Shown here one piece after another: positions 6,914 to 15,673 of a stretch of 64,000 nucleotides of DNA; within the stretch, counting starts at the first letter, position 1; each line of letters starts with the position of its first letter. The notes under the pieces are model-generated. The model did not search any database, had not been told where the DNA came from, and was given only the letters and a program-made list of their open reading frames with translations. The translations under genes were made by a program, and so were the position numbers. The stretch lies in contig NZ_MSIE01000043.1 in NCBI RefSeq assembly GCF_001921205.1, positions 1 through 64,000 on the forward strand. The letters run 5' to 3'. Source of the DNA: Actinophytocola xanthii. GTDB lineage: Bacteria > Actinomycetota > Actinomycetes > Mycobacteriales > Pseudonocardiaceae.

Positions 6914-7708
6914 ATGCTCACCATCAGCCAGCTCGCGGCATACGCCGGGGTGACGGTGCGGGCAGTTCGCCACTACCACAAGATCGGGCTGCTGGCGGAG
7001 CCCAAGCGCGATCGCTCCGGGTACCGGACCTACGACGCGGCCGTGGTGGTACGACTGATCCGGATCCACACCCTGGCGGACGCCGGCGTACCGCTGGCCC
7101 GAGTGCAGGAACTCCTCGACGCCGGCCCGGAGGAGTTCGCCGACGGCGTCCAGGAGATCGACAAGAACCTCCGTGCCGAGATCCGGCGACTGCAGGGCAC
7201 CCGCAAACGGCTGGCCCGGCTCGCCGCTGGGGAGCACCTGGCGCTCCCACAGAGCGTCGTGGACTACCTCGACCGGCTGCGCGGTCTCGGCGTCGAAGAG
7301 CAGTACATCGAGCTGGAGCGGGACGGCTGGATCATGATCGCCGCCCAGATACCGCACCAGATCGACGCCGTGATCGCCAGCAAGCACGAGCAACTGGACG
7401 ATCCGGACATGACTACGCTCTACGGCCTGATCAGCGCGGCCATTGACTGTCCCGCCGACGATCCGCGGGTCGTCGAGATCGCCGACCTCGTGGAGCGCAT
7501 ATTGGTTCGCGCGATCAGGGCGGGTGCTGTGGACGTCGACGGCGACGACGTCCCGTCCGACGACCCGTTCGTCGCCCTGCTGGACGCCCTGGTCGAGTCC
7601 ACCCCGCTGGGCAGGCGAATCGTGGCGATTCTGGAGGAGCGAGGCTGGAAGGGCTGGACCCGCATCGAACGCGTGCCCGCCGACAGGCTCAACACCCAGC
7701 CGGACTGA
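6914..7708 (+). CDS. MerR family regulator with ligand-binding C-terminal domain
   Basis: MerR winged helix at residues 1-70 (MLTISQLAAYAGVTVRAVRH, RSGYRTYDAA, a coiled coil to about 115) and a roughly 150-residue helical C-terminal region, the size of TipA-like effector domains. It follows the exporter permease by 27 bases, so it is probably the last gene of the exporter operon and the candidate activator of the MerR-type promoter at 5066. CAGGCT lies 7 bases before its ATG, so it may also have its own leaderless promoter. Ligand probably a compound exported by the ABC pair (inference). Confidence 0.88.
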   Translation: MLTISQLAAYAGVTVRAVRHYHKIGLLAEPKRDRSGYRTYDAAVVVRLIRIHTLADAGVPLARVQELLDAGPEEFADGVQEIDKNLRAEIRRLQGTRKRLARLAAGEHLALPQSVVDYLDRLRGLGVEEQYIELERDGWIMIAAQIPHQIDAVIASKHEQLDDPDMTTLYGLISAAIDCPADDPRVVEIADLVERILVRAIRAGAVDVDGDDVPSDDPFVALLDALVESTPLGRRIVAILEERGWKGWTRIERVPADRLNTQPD

Positions 7709-7730
7709 CCCTCGCGACCGCAGTGGGCTA

Positions 7731-7736
7731 TAGGCT
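7731..7736 (+). promoter_or_regulatory. Leaderless -10 box for the SRPBCC gene
   Basis: TAGGCT ends 6 bases before GTG 7743; no Shine-Dalgarno is seen. Confidence 0.55.
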
Positions 7737-7742
7737 TTTCCG

Positions 7743-8177
7743 GTGGGTCGCTACACGATCGAGAAGACGGCACCGTCCACCGCCGCGCCCGGGCAGGTCT
7801 ACCGGCTGCTGCGGGACGGCTCGACCTGGCCGGCGTGGTCCAGGATCGACGCGGTGGAGCTCGAGCGCGAGGGGGACGGCGAACGAGAGGGTGTCGGTGC
7901 CATCCGGGTCCTGACCAGCGGACGGGTCCGCGGGCGCGACCGGATAACCGGGTTCGAGCCTGACCGCCAGTTCCGGTACGTCCACCTCGAAGGGCTGCCG
8001 GTACGCGACTACGAGGCGCGGATCGACCTCGCACCCGTCGACGGCGGCACCGAGATCACCTGGCACGTCACCTTCGACGCCAAGTACCCCGGCACCGGCT
8101 GGTTGGTGCGCCGTTCGCTGGACGGGTTCATCCGGGACAACGTGAACGGGCTCGCGGAGTACGCGCCGTCCACATAG
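7743..8177 (+). CDS. SRPBCC (START-like) family protein
   Basis: 144 residues. The opening YTIEKTAPSTAAPGQVYRLL and WPAWSRIDAVEL, then a run of beta strands and GGTEITWHVTFDAKYPG, match the helix-grip fold of the polyketide cyclase/dehydrase group. These proteins bind hydrophobic ligands in a cavity; most chromosomal members have no assigned reaction. GTG is chosen from the upstream -10. The decarboxylase gene starts 27 bases after its stop, so the two may be co-transcribed. Confidence 0.82.
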   Translation: MGRYTIEKTAPSTAAPGQVYRLLRDGSTWPAWSRIDAVELEREGDGEREGVGAIRVLTSGRVRGRDRITGFEPDRQFRYVHLEGLPVRDYEARIDLAPVDGGTEITWHVTFDAKYPGTGWLVRRSLDGFIRDNVNGLAEYAPST

Positions 8178-8204
8178 GTGCCGCGCCGTGCGATCGTGGT
8201 GGGC

Positions 8205-9572
8205 ATGAGTGATCTGTCCGCGTGGCTGCGTGCCGGGGTCGAGGCCGTCGAGTCCTGGCAGCGGGGTTTCGCCTCCTGGTCCGGGCACCCGGCCCAGCGG
8301 GTCGATCCCGAGCGGTTCCGCGCCGCGTTCGCCGAGCTGACCGAGCGACTGACCAACAACTACCCGTACTTCCACCCGGACTACGCGGGGCAGATGCTCA
8401 AGCCGCCGCACCCGGTGGCGGTCGCCGGGTACCTGACCACGATGCTGGTCAACCCGAACAACCACGCCATGGACGGCGGACCGGCCACCGCACGGATGGA
8501 GCGCGAGGCCGTCGCGGCGCTCGCGGCGATGTTCGGGTTCGGCGAGCACCACCTCGGGCACCTCACCGGCGGCGGCACGGTGGCGAACCTGGAGGCGTTG
8601 TTCGTCGCCCGCGAGTCGCACCCGGGACGGGGCGTGGCGTTCAGCACCGAGAGCCACTACACGCATGCACGCATGTGCCATGTGCTGGGCATGTCCGGGC
8701 ACGCGGTGCCGGTCGACGCCGCCGGTCGCATGGACCTTGACGCGCTCGAGGCGTTGCTGGCCCGCGGCGAGGTGGGCACGGTCGTGCTGACCGCGGGTAC
8801 CACGGGCCTGGGGGCGGTCGACCCGGTGCACGAGGCGCTCGCGCTGCGTGAGCGGTACGGCGTGCGGCTGCACGTGGACGCCGCCTACGGCGGGTTCTTC
8901 GCGCTGCTGGCCGCCGAGGGCTCGCCGGAGCCGATCGACCCCGCGCCGTGGCGGGCGATCGCGTCCTGCGACTCGGTGGTGATCGACCCGCACAAGCACG
9001 GGCTACAGCCCTACGGGTGCGGCGCGGTCCTGTTCGCCGACCCGGAGGTCGCGCGGTTCTACCAGCACGACTCGCCGTACACCTACTACACCGACGCGGA
9101 CCTGCACCTCGGCGAGATCAGCCTCGAGTGCTCCCGCGCGGGTGCGGCGGCGGCCGCGCTGTGGCTCACCTTCCAGGTGATCCCGCCGACCCCCGACGGA
9201 CTCGGCCGCTTCCTCGCGGCCGGGCGGCGCGCCGCGCTCAACTGGGCCGCCCGGCTCGAGGACTCCCCGCACCTCGCGCTGTACCAGCGGCCCGAGCTGG
9301 ACATCGTGACCTACTTCCCGCGCCGGGACACGCTCTCGGCCCTCGACGCGGCTTCGGCGCGGGTGTTCGCCGAGGGGATGAACGACCCCGAGGACCCGGT
9401 GTTCCTGAGCACGATCCGGGTCTCTGCCGCCGAGCTGGGCCGCCGGCATCCCTGGGTGCGTCCGGACGCCGACGGCGCGCGGGTGCTGCGCAGCGTGCTG
9501 ATGAAGCCCGAGTCGCAGGATCGGGTGGACCGGCTGCACGGACGGGTGGAGCGCCTCGCCGCTGGCGACTGA
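8205..9572 (+). CDS. PLP-dependent group II decarboxylase / aminotransferase-like enzyme
   Basis: Fold-type I PLP enzyme of the glutamate/aromatic-amino-acid decarboxylase family. LTGGGTVANLEAL binds the cofactor phosphate, VHVDAAYGGFF-like LHVDAAYGG carries the Asp that pairs with the pyridine nitrogen, and DPHKHG contains the Schiff-base Lys (about residue 264). 455 residues is typical. Substrate not predictable here: tyrosine, diaminobutyrate or glutamate decarboxylation are all possible. ATG 8205 is preferred to GTG 8178, which would put nine non-conserved residues in front. Confidence 0.88.
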   Translation: MSDLSAWLRAGVEAVESWQRGFASWSGHPAQRVDPERFRAAFAELTERLTNNYPYFHPDYAGQMLKPPHPVAVAGYLTTMLVNPNNHAMDGGPATARMEREAVAALAAMFGFGEHHLGHLTGGGTVANLEALFVARESHPGRGVAFSTESHYTHARMCHVLGMSGHAVPVDAAGRMDLDALEALLARGEVGTVVLTAGTTGLGAVDPVHEALALRERYGVRLHVDAAYGGFFALLAAEGSPEPIDPAPWRAIASCDSVVIDPHKHGLQPYGCGAVLFADPEVARFYQHDSPYTYYTDADLHLGEISLECSRAGAAAAALWLTFQVIPPTPDGLGRFLAAGRRAALNWAARLEDSPHLALYQRPELDIVTYFPRRDTLSALDAASARVFAEGMNDPEDPVFLSTIRVSAAELGRRHPWVRPDADGARVLRSVLMKPESQDRVDRLHGRVERLAAGD

Positions 9573-9601
9573 GTGTTGCTGGACAGGAGGTTGTCGCCGG
9601 T

Positions 9602-9967
9602 ATGAAGATCGGTGAAGCTGCGCGGGTCAGCGGCGTGAGCGCGAGATCCCTGCGGTACTACGAGGATGAGGGCTTGATCGTCCCCGGCCGTTGTGGCAAC
9701 GGGTTCCGCGACTACTGCCAGTCCACGATCGACCGGGTGCTCGTCGTCCGCTCTCTCCTGGAGTCCGGGCTGCCCGTGCGGTTGGTCCGGGAAGCTCTTC
9801 CCCACCTCGCCGAGGGAACCGATCGCGGCACGGACGTCGTGTGCGAGGAGTTCCTGCACGAGGTGCGGAGCTACCGTGATCGGCTGGCCGCACGCATCGC
9901 CGTTCTCGTCGAGCAGCAGTCCGCGCTCGACGCCTACCTGCGGAAGGCCCGTCGCACCGATCCATGA
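9602..9967 (+). CDS. MerR family transcriptional regulator, 121 aa
   Basis: Compact MerR protein: MKIGEAARVSGVSARSLRYY, the wing CGNGFRDYCQSTI, and a C-terminal helix (EVRSYRDRLAARIAVLVEQQ) for dimerisation. AGGAGG lies about 11 bases before the ATG. It is immediately upstream of, and in line with, the oxidoreductase gene at 10014, whose promoter has MerR geometry, so that gene is its likely target. Similar MerR/quinone-oxidoreductase pairs are common in actinomycetes. Confidence 0.88.
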   Translation: MKIGEAARVSGVSARSLRYYEDEGLIVPGRCGNGFRDYCQSTIDRVLVVRSLLESGLPVRLVREALPHLAEGTDRGTDVVCEEFLHEVRSYRDRLAARIAVLVEQQSALDAYLRKARRTDP

Positions 9968-9974
9968 CAGGTGC

Positions 9975-10007
9975 TTGACCTTGACGCAAGTGTCAGCTTT
10001 CTACGGT
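9975..10007 (+). promoter_or_regulatory. MerR-type, leaderless promoter for the quinone oxidoreductase
   Basis: TTGACC (9975-9980), 19 bp, then TCTACG (10000-10005) or TACGGT (10002-10007). TGAC-N6-GTCA (9982-9995) gives the central dyad. GTG 10014 follows TACGGT by 6 bases, so the mRNA would begin at the start codon. Confidence 0.65.
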
Positions 10008-10013
10008 CGGCGC

Positions 10014-11012
10014 GTGGAGATCAACGAGCAGACGGTGCGAGCACTGGTCCAGAGATCGCACCGAGGACCGAAGGACCTGACCCTCACGACCGACCATCAC
10101 CGCCCCACCCCGGGGCCTGACGAGTACCTGGTCCGCGTCGGCGTCGCCGGGGTCAACTTCGCCGACGTCATGCAGTCCCACGGAACCTACGGGGGCGGCC
10201 CGCGGGCCCCCTACGTGGCGGGCTTCGAAGCCGCCGGCGAGATCGTGGGCGGCGGTGCGGGGGTCGACCGGCCGCTGCCGGTCGGCACCCACGTCGTCGG
10301 AGCTGGTCGGGGCGCCTTCGCGCAGTACATGACGATGCCGGCCGCCGGTGTCCTTCCCGTGCCTTCCGGCTGGAGCGCCGCGCAGGCTCTCGGGCTGGTG
10401 CTGAACTGGGCAACCGCCCTGGCGGCGCTGAAGCCGTTGGGCGAGATCAGGACGGGCGAGGTGGTGCTCGTTCACGCCGCGGCCGGAGGTGTGGGGCAGG
10501 CCGCTGTCCGTCTCGCCCGTCACTACGGGGCGCGCGTGGTCGCCACGGCGTCGCCGGCCAAGCACGACACCGTCACAGCGCTCGGCGCCGACGAGGTCCT
10601 GGACAGCCGGCGCGCCGACCTGGCCGCGGAGATCATGCGCCTGACCGGCGGGGTCGACCTGGTCCTGGAGTCGGTGGGCCGGGCCACGTTCGAGGTGAGC
10701 CTGTCGGTCACCAAACCCTTCGTCGGCCGCGTCGTCGTGTTCGGCGCCGCTTCCGGCGATGCCAGCCTCAACACGTACGACCTGGTCTTCACCCACCAGG
10801 TACAGGTCATGGGCCTGCACATCGGTGCGCTGGCGACCGCGGCCCCGTCGGTCTACGCGTCGTTGCTCGTCGAGCTCGAGACACTCATCGCCGACGGCGT
10901 CTATCCGCCGGGCTCTCCCCAGGTCCACCCCCTGGCCGACGGACCGGCGGTACTGCGGGACCTGGAAGCAGGCCTGACCCGCGGCAAGCACGCCCTCGAC
11001 CCCTGGCGCTAG
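10014..11012 (+). CDS. Zinc-free quinone oxidoreductase (MDR superfamily)
   Basis: NADPH-dependent medium-chain reductase of the QOR group. It has a GroES-like N-terminal domain (VRVGVAGVNFADVMQSHGTYGG) and a Rossmann domain with VVLVHAAAGGVGQAAVRLARHYGA (about 155-180) for NADP. The Cys zinc ligands of alcohol dehydrogenases are absent. 332 residues is standard. It probably reduces quinones or reactive enones. The preceding MerR gene and promoter suggest induction by an electrophile or redox compound. Confidence 0.88.
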   Translation: MEINEQTVRALVQRSHRGPKDLTLTTDHHRPTPGPDEYLVRVGVAGVNFADVMQSHGTYGGGPRAPYVAGFEAAGEIVGGGAGVDRPLPVGTHVVGAGRGAFAQYMTMPAAGVLPVPSGWSAAQALGLVLNWATALAALKPLGEIRTGEVVLVHAAAGGVGQAAVRLARHYGARVVATASPAKHDTVTALGADEVLDSRRADLAAEIMRLTGGVDLVLESVGRATFEVSLSVTKPFVGRVVVFGAASGDASLNTYDLVFTHQVQVMGLHIGALATAAPSVYASLLVELETLIADGVYPPGSPQVHPLADGPAVLRDLEAGLTRGKHALDPWR

Positions 11013-11037
11013 GAACCTGCCGACGTCCAGCGCGAAC

Positions 11038-11043
11038 TACAGT
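11038..11043 (+). promoter_or_regulatory. Leaderless -10 box for the rRNA methyltransferase
   Basis: TACAGT lies 6 bases before GTG 11050. Confidence 0.5.
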
Positions 11044-11049
11044 TGGGCG

Positions 11050-11877
11050 GTGCTCGTCGATGTTCTGCCCCACCTGGCCTGCCCGCACTGCGGGGCGGCG
11101 CTCGACCAGGCGGGCGGCCAGCTGCGCTGCGCGTCGGGGCACGTGTTCGACATCGCCCGGCAGGGTTACGTGAACCTGGTGGCGGGGTCGGCGCCGGTTG
11201 CCGGGGACAGCGCCGAGATGGTCGCCGCGCGGTCGGCCTTCCTCGCGGCCGGGCACTTCCGGCCGATCACCGACGCCGTGGTCGCGGCGGCCTCGCCTGC
11301 GGCCGGCGGCTGCGTGGTCGATCTCGGCGCCGGCACCGGGCACTACCTGGCGGCGGTGCTCGACGCCGGACCCGACCGGGTCGGGCTGGCCCTGGAGGTC
11401 AGCAAGGCGGCGCTGCGGCGGGCCGCCCGCGCGCATCCCCGGCTGGGCGCGGTCGGCTGCGACGTGTGGGCGGCCCTCCCGGTCCGGGACGAGACGGTCT
11501 CCTTGGTGCTCAACGTGTTCGCCCCGCGGAATCCGGCCGAGCTGGCCCGCGTCGTCCGGCCGGGCGGCGGGCTCGTGGTGGTCACGCCGACGGTCGCGCA
11601 CCTGGCCGGGCTGGTCCAGGAGCTCGGCCTGCTCACCGTTGCACCGGACAAGTCCAGCCGGACGGCCGCCGCGCTGTCCCCCTACTTTGGACTGTCTACT
11701 CAGGAAGAGTGCGAGTTCGACATGGAGCTGCCGCACGAGGACGTGCTGTCGTTGGTCGGTATGGGCCCGAGCGCCTGGCACGTCGGCGCGGCCACGCTCC
11801 GCGAACGGATGGCCGCACTGCCCGATCCCGTTCGGGTGACCGCCTCGGTGCTGGTGACCGCCTTCAGGAGGGCCTGA
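11050..11877 (+). CDS. RlmA/TlrB-type 23S rRNA (guanine-N1)-methyltransferase
   Basis: N-terminal zinc finger with Cys11, Cys14, Cys27 and His31 (LACPHCGAAL, LRCASGHVFD) followed by QGYVNLV, the RlmA-family signature. The SAM fold has VVDLGAGTGHYLAAV (about 81-95). Family members methylate G745 (RlmA-I) or G748 (RlmA-II/TlrB) in helix 35 of 23S rRNA; the latter gives tylosin resistance with Erm. Which nucleotide is modified cannot be told from sequence alone. 275 residues is normal. The stop is directly followed by the ATG of the next gene. Confidence 0.85.
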   Translation: MLVDVLPHLACPHCGAALDQAGGQLRCASGHVFDIARQGYVNLVAGSAPVAGDSAEMVAARSAFLAAGHFRPITDAVVAAASPAAGGCVVDLGAGTGHYLAAVLDAGPDRVGLALEVSKAALRRAARAHPRLGAVGCDVWAALPVRDETVSLVLNVFAPRNPAELARVVRPGGGLVVVTPTVAHLAGLVQELGLLTVAPDKSSRTAAALSPYFGLSTQEECEFDMELPHEDVLSLVGMGPSAWHVGAATLRERMAALPDPVRVTASVLVTAFRRA

Positions 11878-13128
11878 ATGGACCGCCCGGTCACGTACGC
11901 GGTGGTGGGTGCGGGACAGCGCGGCAGCGGGTACGCGGAGTGGATCGCCGGACACCCGGACCGCGCCCGCGTGGTCGCCGTGGCCGAACCCCTGGACGGA
12001 CGACGCGAGCAGCTGGCCCGTCGGCACGGCGTGCCGCCGGAGCGGGCGTTCCGCTCCTGGCAGCAGCTGGCTTCCGCGCCGCGCCTGGCCGACGCCGCGA
12101 TCGTGGCCACCCAGGACGCCGACCACGTGGGGCCGGCGATCACGCTCGCGGACAACGGCTACCACCTGCTGGTGGAGAAGCCGCTCGCGCCGACCGAGCA
12201 GGAGTGCGCCGAGCTGGTGCACGCGGTCGAGGCCGCCGGCGTGCTGTTCGCGGTCTGCCACGTCATGCGGTACCGCCCGTACACCCGGCTGGTCAGGTCG
12301 CTGCTGGACGAGGGCCGCATCGGCGAGGTGATGAGCGTCGCGCACCTGGAGCCCGTGGGGTACTGGCACTACGCGCACTCGTTCGTCCGGGGTAACTGGC
12401 GGCGGGCGGACCAGGCCTCGTTCATGCTGCTGGCCAAGTCCGGCCACGACGTCGACTGGCTGCGCTACATCGTCGGGCGGCCCGTCGCCAGAGTGGCGAG
12501 CTTCGGGTCGCTCAGCCACTTCCGGCGCGAGTCCCAGCCGGCCGGCGCCGCCGACCGCTGCCTGTCCTGCGCGGTGGAACCCGACTGCCCGTACTCCGCG
12601 CCGCGGCTCTACCTGGGCATGCTGGCGGAGGGCCGGACGGGCTGGCCGGTCGACGTGCTCACCGACCGGGGCGACGAGGAGGGCGTCCGCGCGGCGCTGG
12701 CCGAGGGCCCGTACGGCCGGTGCGTCTACGCCTGCGACAACGACGTGGTCGATCACCAGGTGGTGGCGTTGGAGTTCATCGGCGGGGTGACGGCGACGTT
12801 CACCATGACCGGGTTCACCCCGCACGTCGACCGCCGTACGCAGATCTTCGGTACCCGCGGCAGCCTCGAGGGCGACGGGGAGACCGTGCGGCTGCACGAC
12901 TTCACCACGGGGGAGACCTCGGTACTGCACGTACCCAGCACCGGCCAGGACGCCGGCGCCGGCCACGGCGGCGGTGACGCCGGTCTGCTCGACGCCTTCA
13001 CCACCGCCGTCGCCACCCGCGACGGCTCGCACATCCTGTCCGGCCCGGCCGAGTCGCTGGAGTCCCACCGCGCGGTGTTCGCGGCCGAACGGGCCAGGCT
13101 CGCGGGCACCGTCGAGTCGCTCCGCTGA
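11878..13128 (+). CDS. Gfo/Idh/MocA family oxidoreductase
   Basis: NAD(P)-dependent sugar/inositol-type dehydrogenase. The N-terminal Rossmann motif is YAVVGAGQRGSGYAEWI, and LLVEKPLAPTEQE is the conserved EKP motif near the active site. The C-terminal domain has an extra Cys cluster, RCLSCAVEPDCPYS (about 224-238) plus GRCVYACDND, which could bind a metal; this insertion is known in one subgroup of the family. It begins at the base after the rRNA methyltransferase stop and converges on the hexosaminidase gene. A role in amino-sugar metabolism is suggested only by location. Confidence 0.87.
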   Translation: MDRPVTYAVVGAGQRGSGYAEWIAGHPDRARVVAVAEPLDGRREQLARRHGVPPERAFRSWQQLASAPRLADAAIVATQDADHVGPAITLADNGYHLLVEKPLAPTEQECAELVHAVEAAGVLFAVCHVMRYRPYTRLVRSLLDEGRIGEVMSVAHLEPVGYWHYAHSFVRGNWRRADQASFMLLAKSGHDVDWLRYIVGRPVARVASFGSLSHFRRESQPAGAADRCLSCAVEPDCPYSAPRLYLGMLAEGRTGWPVDVLTDRGDEEGVRAALAEGPYGRCVYACDNDVVDHQVVALEFIGGVTATFTMTGFTPHVDRRTQIFGTRGSLEGDGETVRLHDFTTGETSVLHVPSTGQDAGAGHGGGDAGLLDAFTTAVATRDGSHILSGPAESLESHRAVFAAERARLAGTVESLR

Positions 13129-13130
13129 GA

Positions 13131-13169
13131 CCGGGCGGGCGCCGGCCGGGATGGCCGACGCCCGCCGGG
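13131..13169. terminator. Bidirectional hairpin between convergent genes
   Basis: 17-base arms (13131-13147 and 13153-13169) pair with two mismatches around a GGGAT loop, between the convergent stops at 13128 and 13176. No T-run follows. Confidence 0.7.
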
Positions 13170-13175
13170 ACGGGG

Positions 13176-14771
13176 CTACTGCCAGTCGATCTGGGGTGAG
13201 CGGTAGAAGTCGATGCCCAGCTCGGTCCACCGTGGTCCCTGGGCGGCCAGGCGGGTGCGGAAGGACTCCCAGTCGTGGGTGGACCAGGGGGACCAGCCCA
13301 GCTCCGCGATCGCCGGCAGGCGCGGGAACGCCATGAACTCGATGTGGTCGCTGACCTCGAGCGTCTCCGACCACAGCGGGGCCTCCACGCCGAGCACCGC
13401 CGCCTCGGGCACGCCCTGCACGTACTCACCCGGGTTCCACGCGTACGCGTCGTCGACCTCGGTGAAGCCGGCCCAGGCCAGGCCGAGCGGGGTGTTGGCG
13501 TCGTACTTCATGTCCAGGTAGGCCTTGTTCGCCGGCGACAGCAGGATCTTGTGACCCCGCTCGGCGGCCTCCGCCACCAGCGCGTTCGACGTCGTCGTGC
13601 CCCAGAACTGCGGCAACGCCGAGGTCGACGGGGTCGCCTTGAGGAACTCGTGCCAGCCGGCCACCTTCTTGCCGAGGCCCTCGACGATGGGCAGCACCCG
13701 CTGGAAGAACTTCAGGTAGTCCGGCTCGGTCGTCGCCTGCGCCTCGTCCCCGCCGACGTGCAGGTACTCACCCGGGGTCAGCTCGGCCAGCTCGGTGAGC
13801 ACGTCCTCGACGAACCGGTAGGTGATCTCCTTCTCGATGCACAGCGAGCTGAAGCCGACCTCGATGCCGGTGTAGAGCGGCGGTGCCTCGCCGTTGCAGT
13901 TCAGCTCCGGGTAGGAGGCCAGCGCGGCGTTCGTGTGCCCCGGCATGTCGATCTCCGGGATGATCTCGATGTGCCGCTCAGCGGCGTAGGCGACCAGGTC
14001 GCGGTACTGCGCCTTGGTGTAGTACCCGCCGGGACCGCCGCCGACCTCGGTGCTGCCGCCGTAGGTCGCCAGCCGCGGCCAGCTCTCGATCTCGATCCGC
14101 CAGCCCTGGTCGTCCGCGAGGTGCAGGTGCAGTCGGTTGATCTTGTACAGGGCGATCTGGTCGATGTAGCGCTTCACCTCATCGGGGGAGAAGAAGTGCC
14201 TGGCAACGTCGAGCATGGCGCCGCGGTAGGCGAACCGCGGGTAGTCGACGATCCTGCCCGCCGGCGCCGTCCACGGCCCGCGCTGCTCGGTCCGGGCCTC
14301 GATCCGGGCCGGGAACAGCTGGCGCAGCGTCTGCACCCCCGCGAACAGGCCCGCCGCGGTGGCGGCCTTGACCTCCACCCCACGGCGGTCGACCTCGAGC
14401 TCGTAGCCCTCCTCGCCCAGCGTCGGGCTGACCCGGCCGAGCTCGAGCGAGATCCCGCCCCCGCCGTGCCGGCGGTCGTCCACCACCGGGATGCGGTAGC
14501 CGGTCGACGGGCGCAGCACCCGAGCGAGGTACTCGCCGACCCGCCGGGCGCCGCGGTCGGTGTCGATCACGGTCGCCGGCGTCAGCCGGAACTCACCGCC
14601 GTGGCGGTTAGGCGTCACCGACACGGGGGCCGGTATCACCTGCGTCATGCGGGACTCCTTGGCGTGGTGGTCGGGCGCGGCCGGGGCCGGCGCGCCGGCG
14701 CCGACGACGGCCAGCGCCGTGGCGGTCAGAACCGTCGTCGTGCGTCGTCGGAGTGCAGGGAGCCTGGACAC
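13176..14771 (-). CDS. Secreted beta-N-acetylhexosaminidase, GH20
   Basis: Hydrolyses terminal GlcNAc from chitobiose or chito-oligosaccharides. A signal peptide (RRRTTTVLTATALAVVGAGA, cleavage near residue 30) directs export. A GH20b-type domain (about 45-165) precedes the barrel, which carries INRLHLHLADDQGWRIEI and the catalytic Asp-Glu pair in YLHVGGDEAQ (about residue 340). GTG 14771 has AGGAGG at ideal spacing. It is downstream of the das-type importer on the same strand but has its own promoter region with two DasR-like operators, so chitin-derived GlcNAc probably induces both. Confidence 0.92.
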   Translation of the reverse strand: MSRLPALRRRTTTVLTATALAVVGAGAPAPAAPDHHAKESRMTQVIPAPVSVTPNRHGGEFRLTPATVIDTDRGARRVGEYLARVLRPSTGYRIPVVDDRRHGGGGISLELGRVSPTLGEEGYELEVDRRGVEVKAATAAGLFAGVQTLRQLFPARIEARTEQRGPWTAPAGRIVDYPRFAYRGAMLDVARHFFSPDEVKRYIDQIALYKINRLHLHLADDQGWRIEIESWPRLATYGGSTEVGGGPGGYYTKAQYRDLVAYAAERHIEIIPEIDMPGHTNAALASYPELNCNGEAPPLYTGIEVGFSSLCIEKEITYRFVEDVLTELAELTPGEYLHVGGDEAQATTEPDYLKFFQRVLPIVEGLGKKVAGWHEFLKATPSTSALPQFWGTTTSNALVAEAAERGHKILLSPANKAYLDMKYDANTPLGLAWAGFTEVDDAYAWNPGEYVQGVPEAAVLGVEAPLWSETLEVSDHIEFMAFPRLPAIAELGWSPWSTHDWESFRTRLAAQGPRWTELGIDFYRSPQIDWQ

Positions 14772-14806
14772 GGGGTCCTCCTGGGACGGCCGATGGATCA
14801 GGTCAA

Positions 14807-14837
14807 CCAGGTATAAACCACGGTGGTCCAGACCACA
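14807..14837. promoter_or_regulatory. Two DasR-like operators (dre) before the hexosaminidase gene
   Basis: GGTATAAACC (14810-14819) and TGGTCCAGACCA (14824-14835), the second within GGTGGTCCAGACCACA. Both fit the Streptomyces dre core (TGGTCTAGACCA). They lie between the importer stop and the GH20 start. Confidence 0.75.
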
Positions 14838-14842
14838 ACCCG

Positions 14843-15673
14843 TCAGCCCTTGAGTGCCCCGGCAGTGGCACCCGACACCAGCTTGCGCTGGACGAGCAGG
14901 AAGAAGATCAGCGCGGGCAGGGCGTAGAGCACCGAGGCCGCCATGATCCCGCCCCAGTCGGTGCCGAACACCGTCTTGAACGTCGACAGCCACACCGGCA
15001 GCGTCTGCTTGTCCGAGTCGCGCATGAACACCAACGCGTACAGGAACTCGTTCCACGCGGTGATGAACGCGAACACCGAGGTCGCCACCAGGCCAGGGCC
15101 GAGCAGCGGCAGGACGACCTTGCGGAACGCCCCGAACCGCCCGCACCCGTCGACCATGGCCGCCTCCTCGAGCTCGTAGGGGATGCCCTGGACGAACCCG
15201 CGCAGTGCCCACACGGTGAACGGCAGCGTGATCGCGAAGTAGACCAGCAGCAGCGAGGGCAGCTGGTTGAGCAGCCCGGCGTCCTGCATGAGCAGGAACA
15301 TCGGGATGAACAGCGCCTCCATCGGCGCCATCTGCGCGATCAGCACCAGCAGCAGGAACCCCTTGCGCCCGCGGAAGCGCAGCCGGGCGAGCGGGAACGC
15401 GGCGAGCACGCCGGCCACGAGGGAGCAGGCCACCGCGCCGAGCGTCACGATCAGGCTGTTGGTCAGGTGGACGGTGAACCCCGGTTGTTCCAGCGCCGAG
15501 ACGAAGTTGTCCAGCGTGACCGACAGCGGCACCAGGTCGTAGTCGAGGCTGAGCAGGGCGTTGGACGGCTTGAACGCGCTGGTGATCATCCAGTACGTCG
15601 GGAAGGCGAACAGCACGGCCACGACCACGCCGATCGTGTTCAGCGCGATCCGCTGGCCCCTGGTCTTGTTCAT
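14843..15673 (-). CDS. dasC: Chitobiose-type ABC importer permease (DasC-like)
   Basis: Second inner-membrane subunit of a CUT1 sugar importer: six predicted helices and the EAA loop ELEEAAMVDGCGRFGAFRKVVLP that docks the ATPase. Its start overlaps the stop of the upstream permease (ATGA). 276 residues is typical. No ATPase is encoded nearby; in actinomycetes the shared MsiK ATPase usually serves such importers, so it should be elsewhere. The das assignment rests on the DasR-like operators and the binding protein. Confidence 0.8.
   Translation of the reverse strand: MNKTRGQRIALNTIGVVVAVLFAFPTYWMITSAFKPSNALLSLDYDLVPLSVTLDNFVSALEQPGFTVHLTNSLIVTLGAVACSLVAGVLAAFPLARLRFRGRKGFLLLVLIAQMAPMEALFIPMFLLMQDAGLLNQLPSLLLVYFAITLPFTVWALRGFVQGIPYELEEAAMVDGCGRFGAFRKVVLPLLGPGLVATSVFAFITAWNEFLYALVFMRDSDKQTLPVWLSTFKTVFGTDWGGIMAASVLYALPALIFFLLVQRKLVSGATAGALKG

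Noticed and set aside
4841-7393. 850-codon open frame on the minus strand
   Set aside because: It runs antisense to the VOC, ABC and MerR genes, which have clear motifs; such long antisense frames are common at high GC.
10885-13374. 829-codon open frame on the minus strand
   Set aside because: Antisense to the rRNA methyltransferase and MocA genes; composition of a GC shadow.
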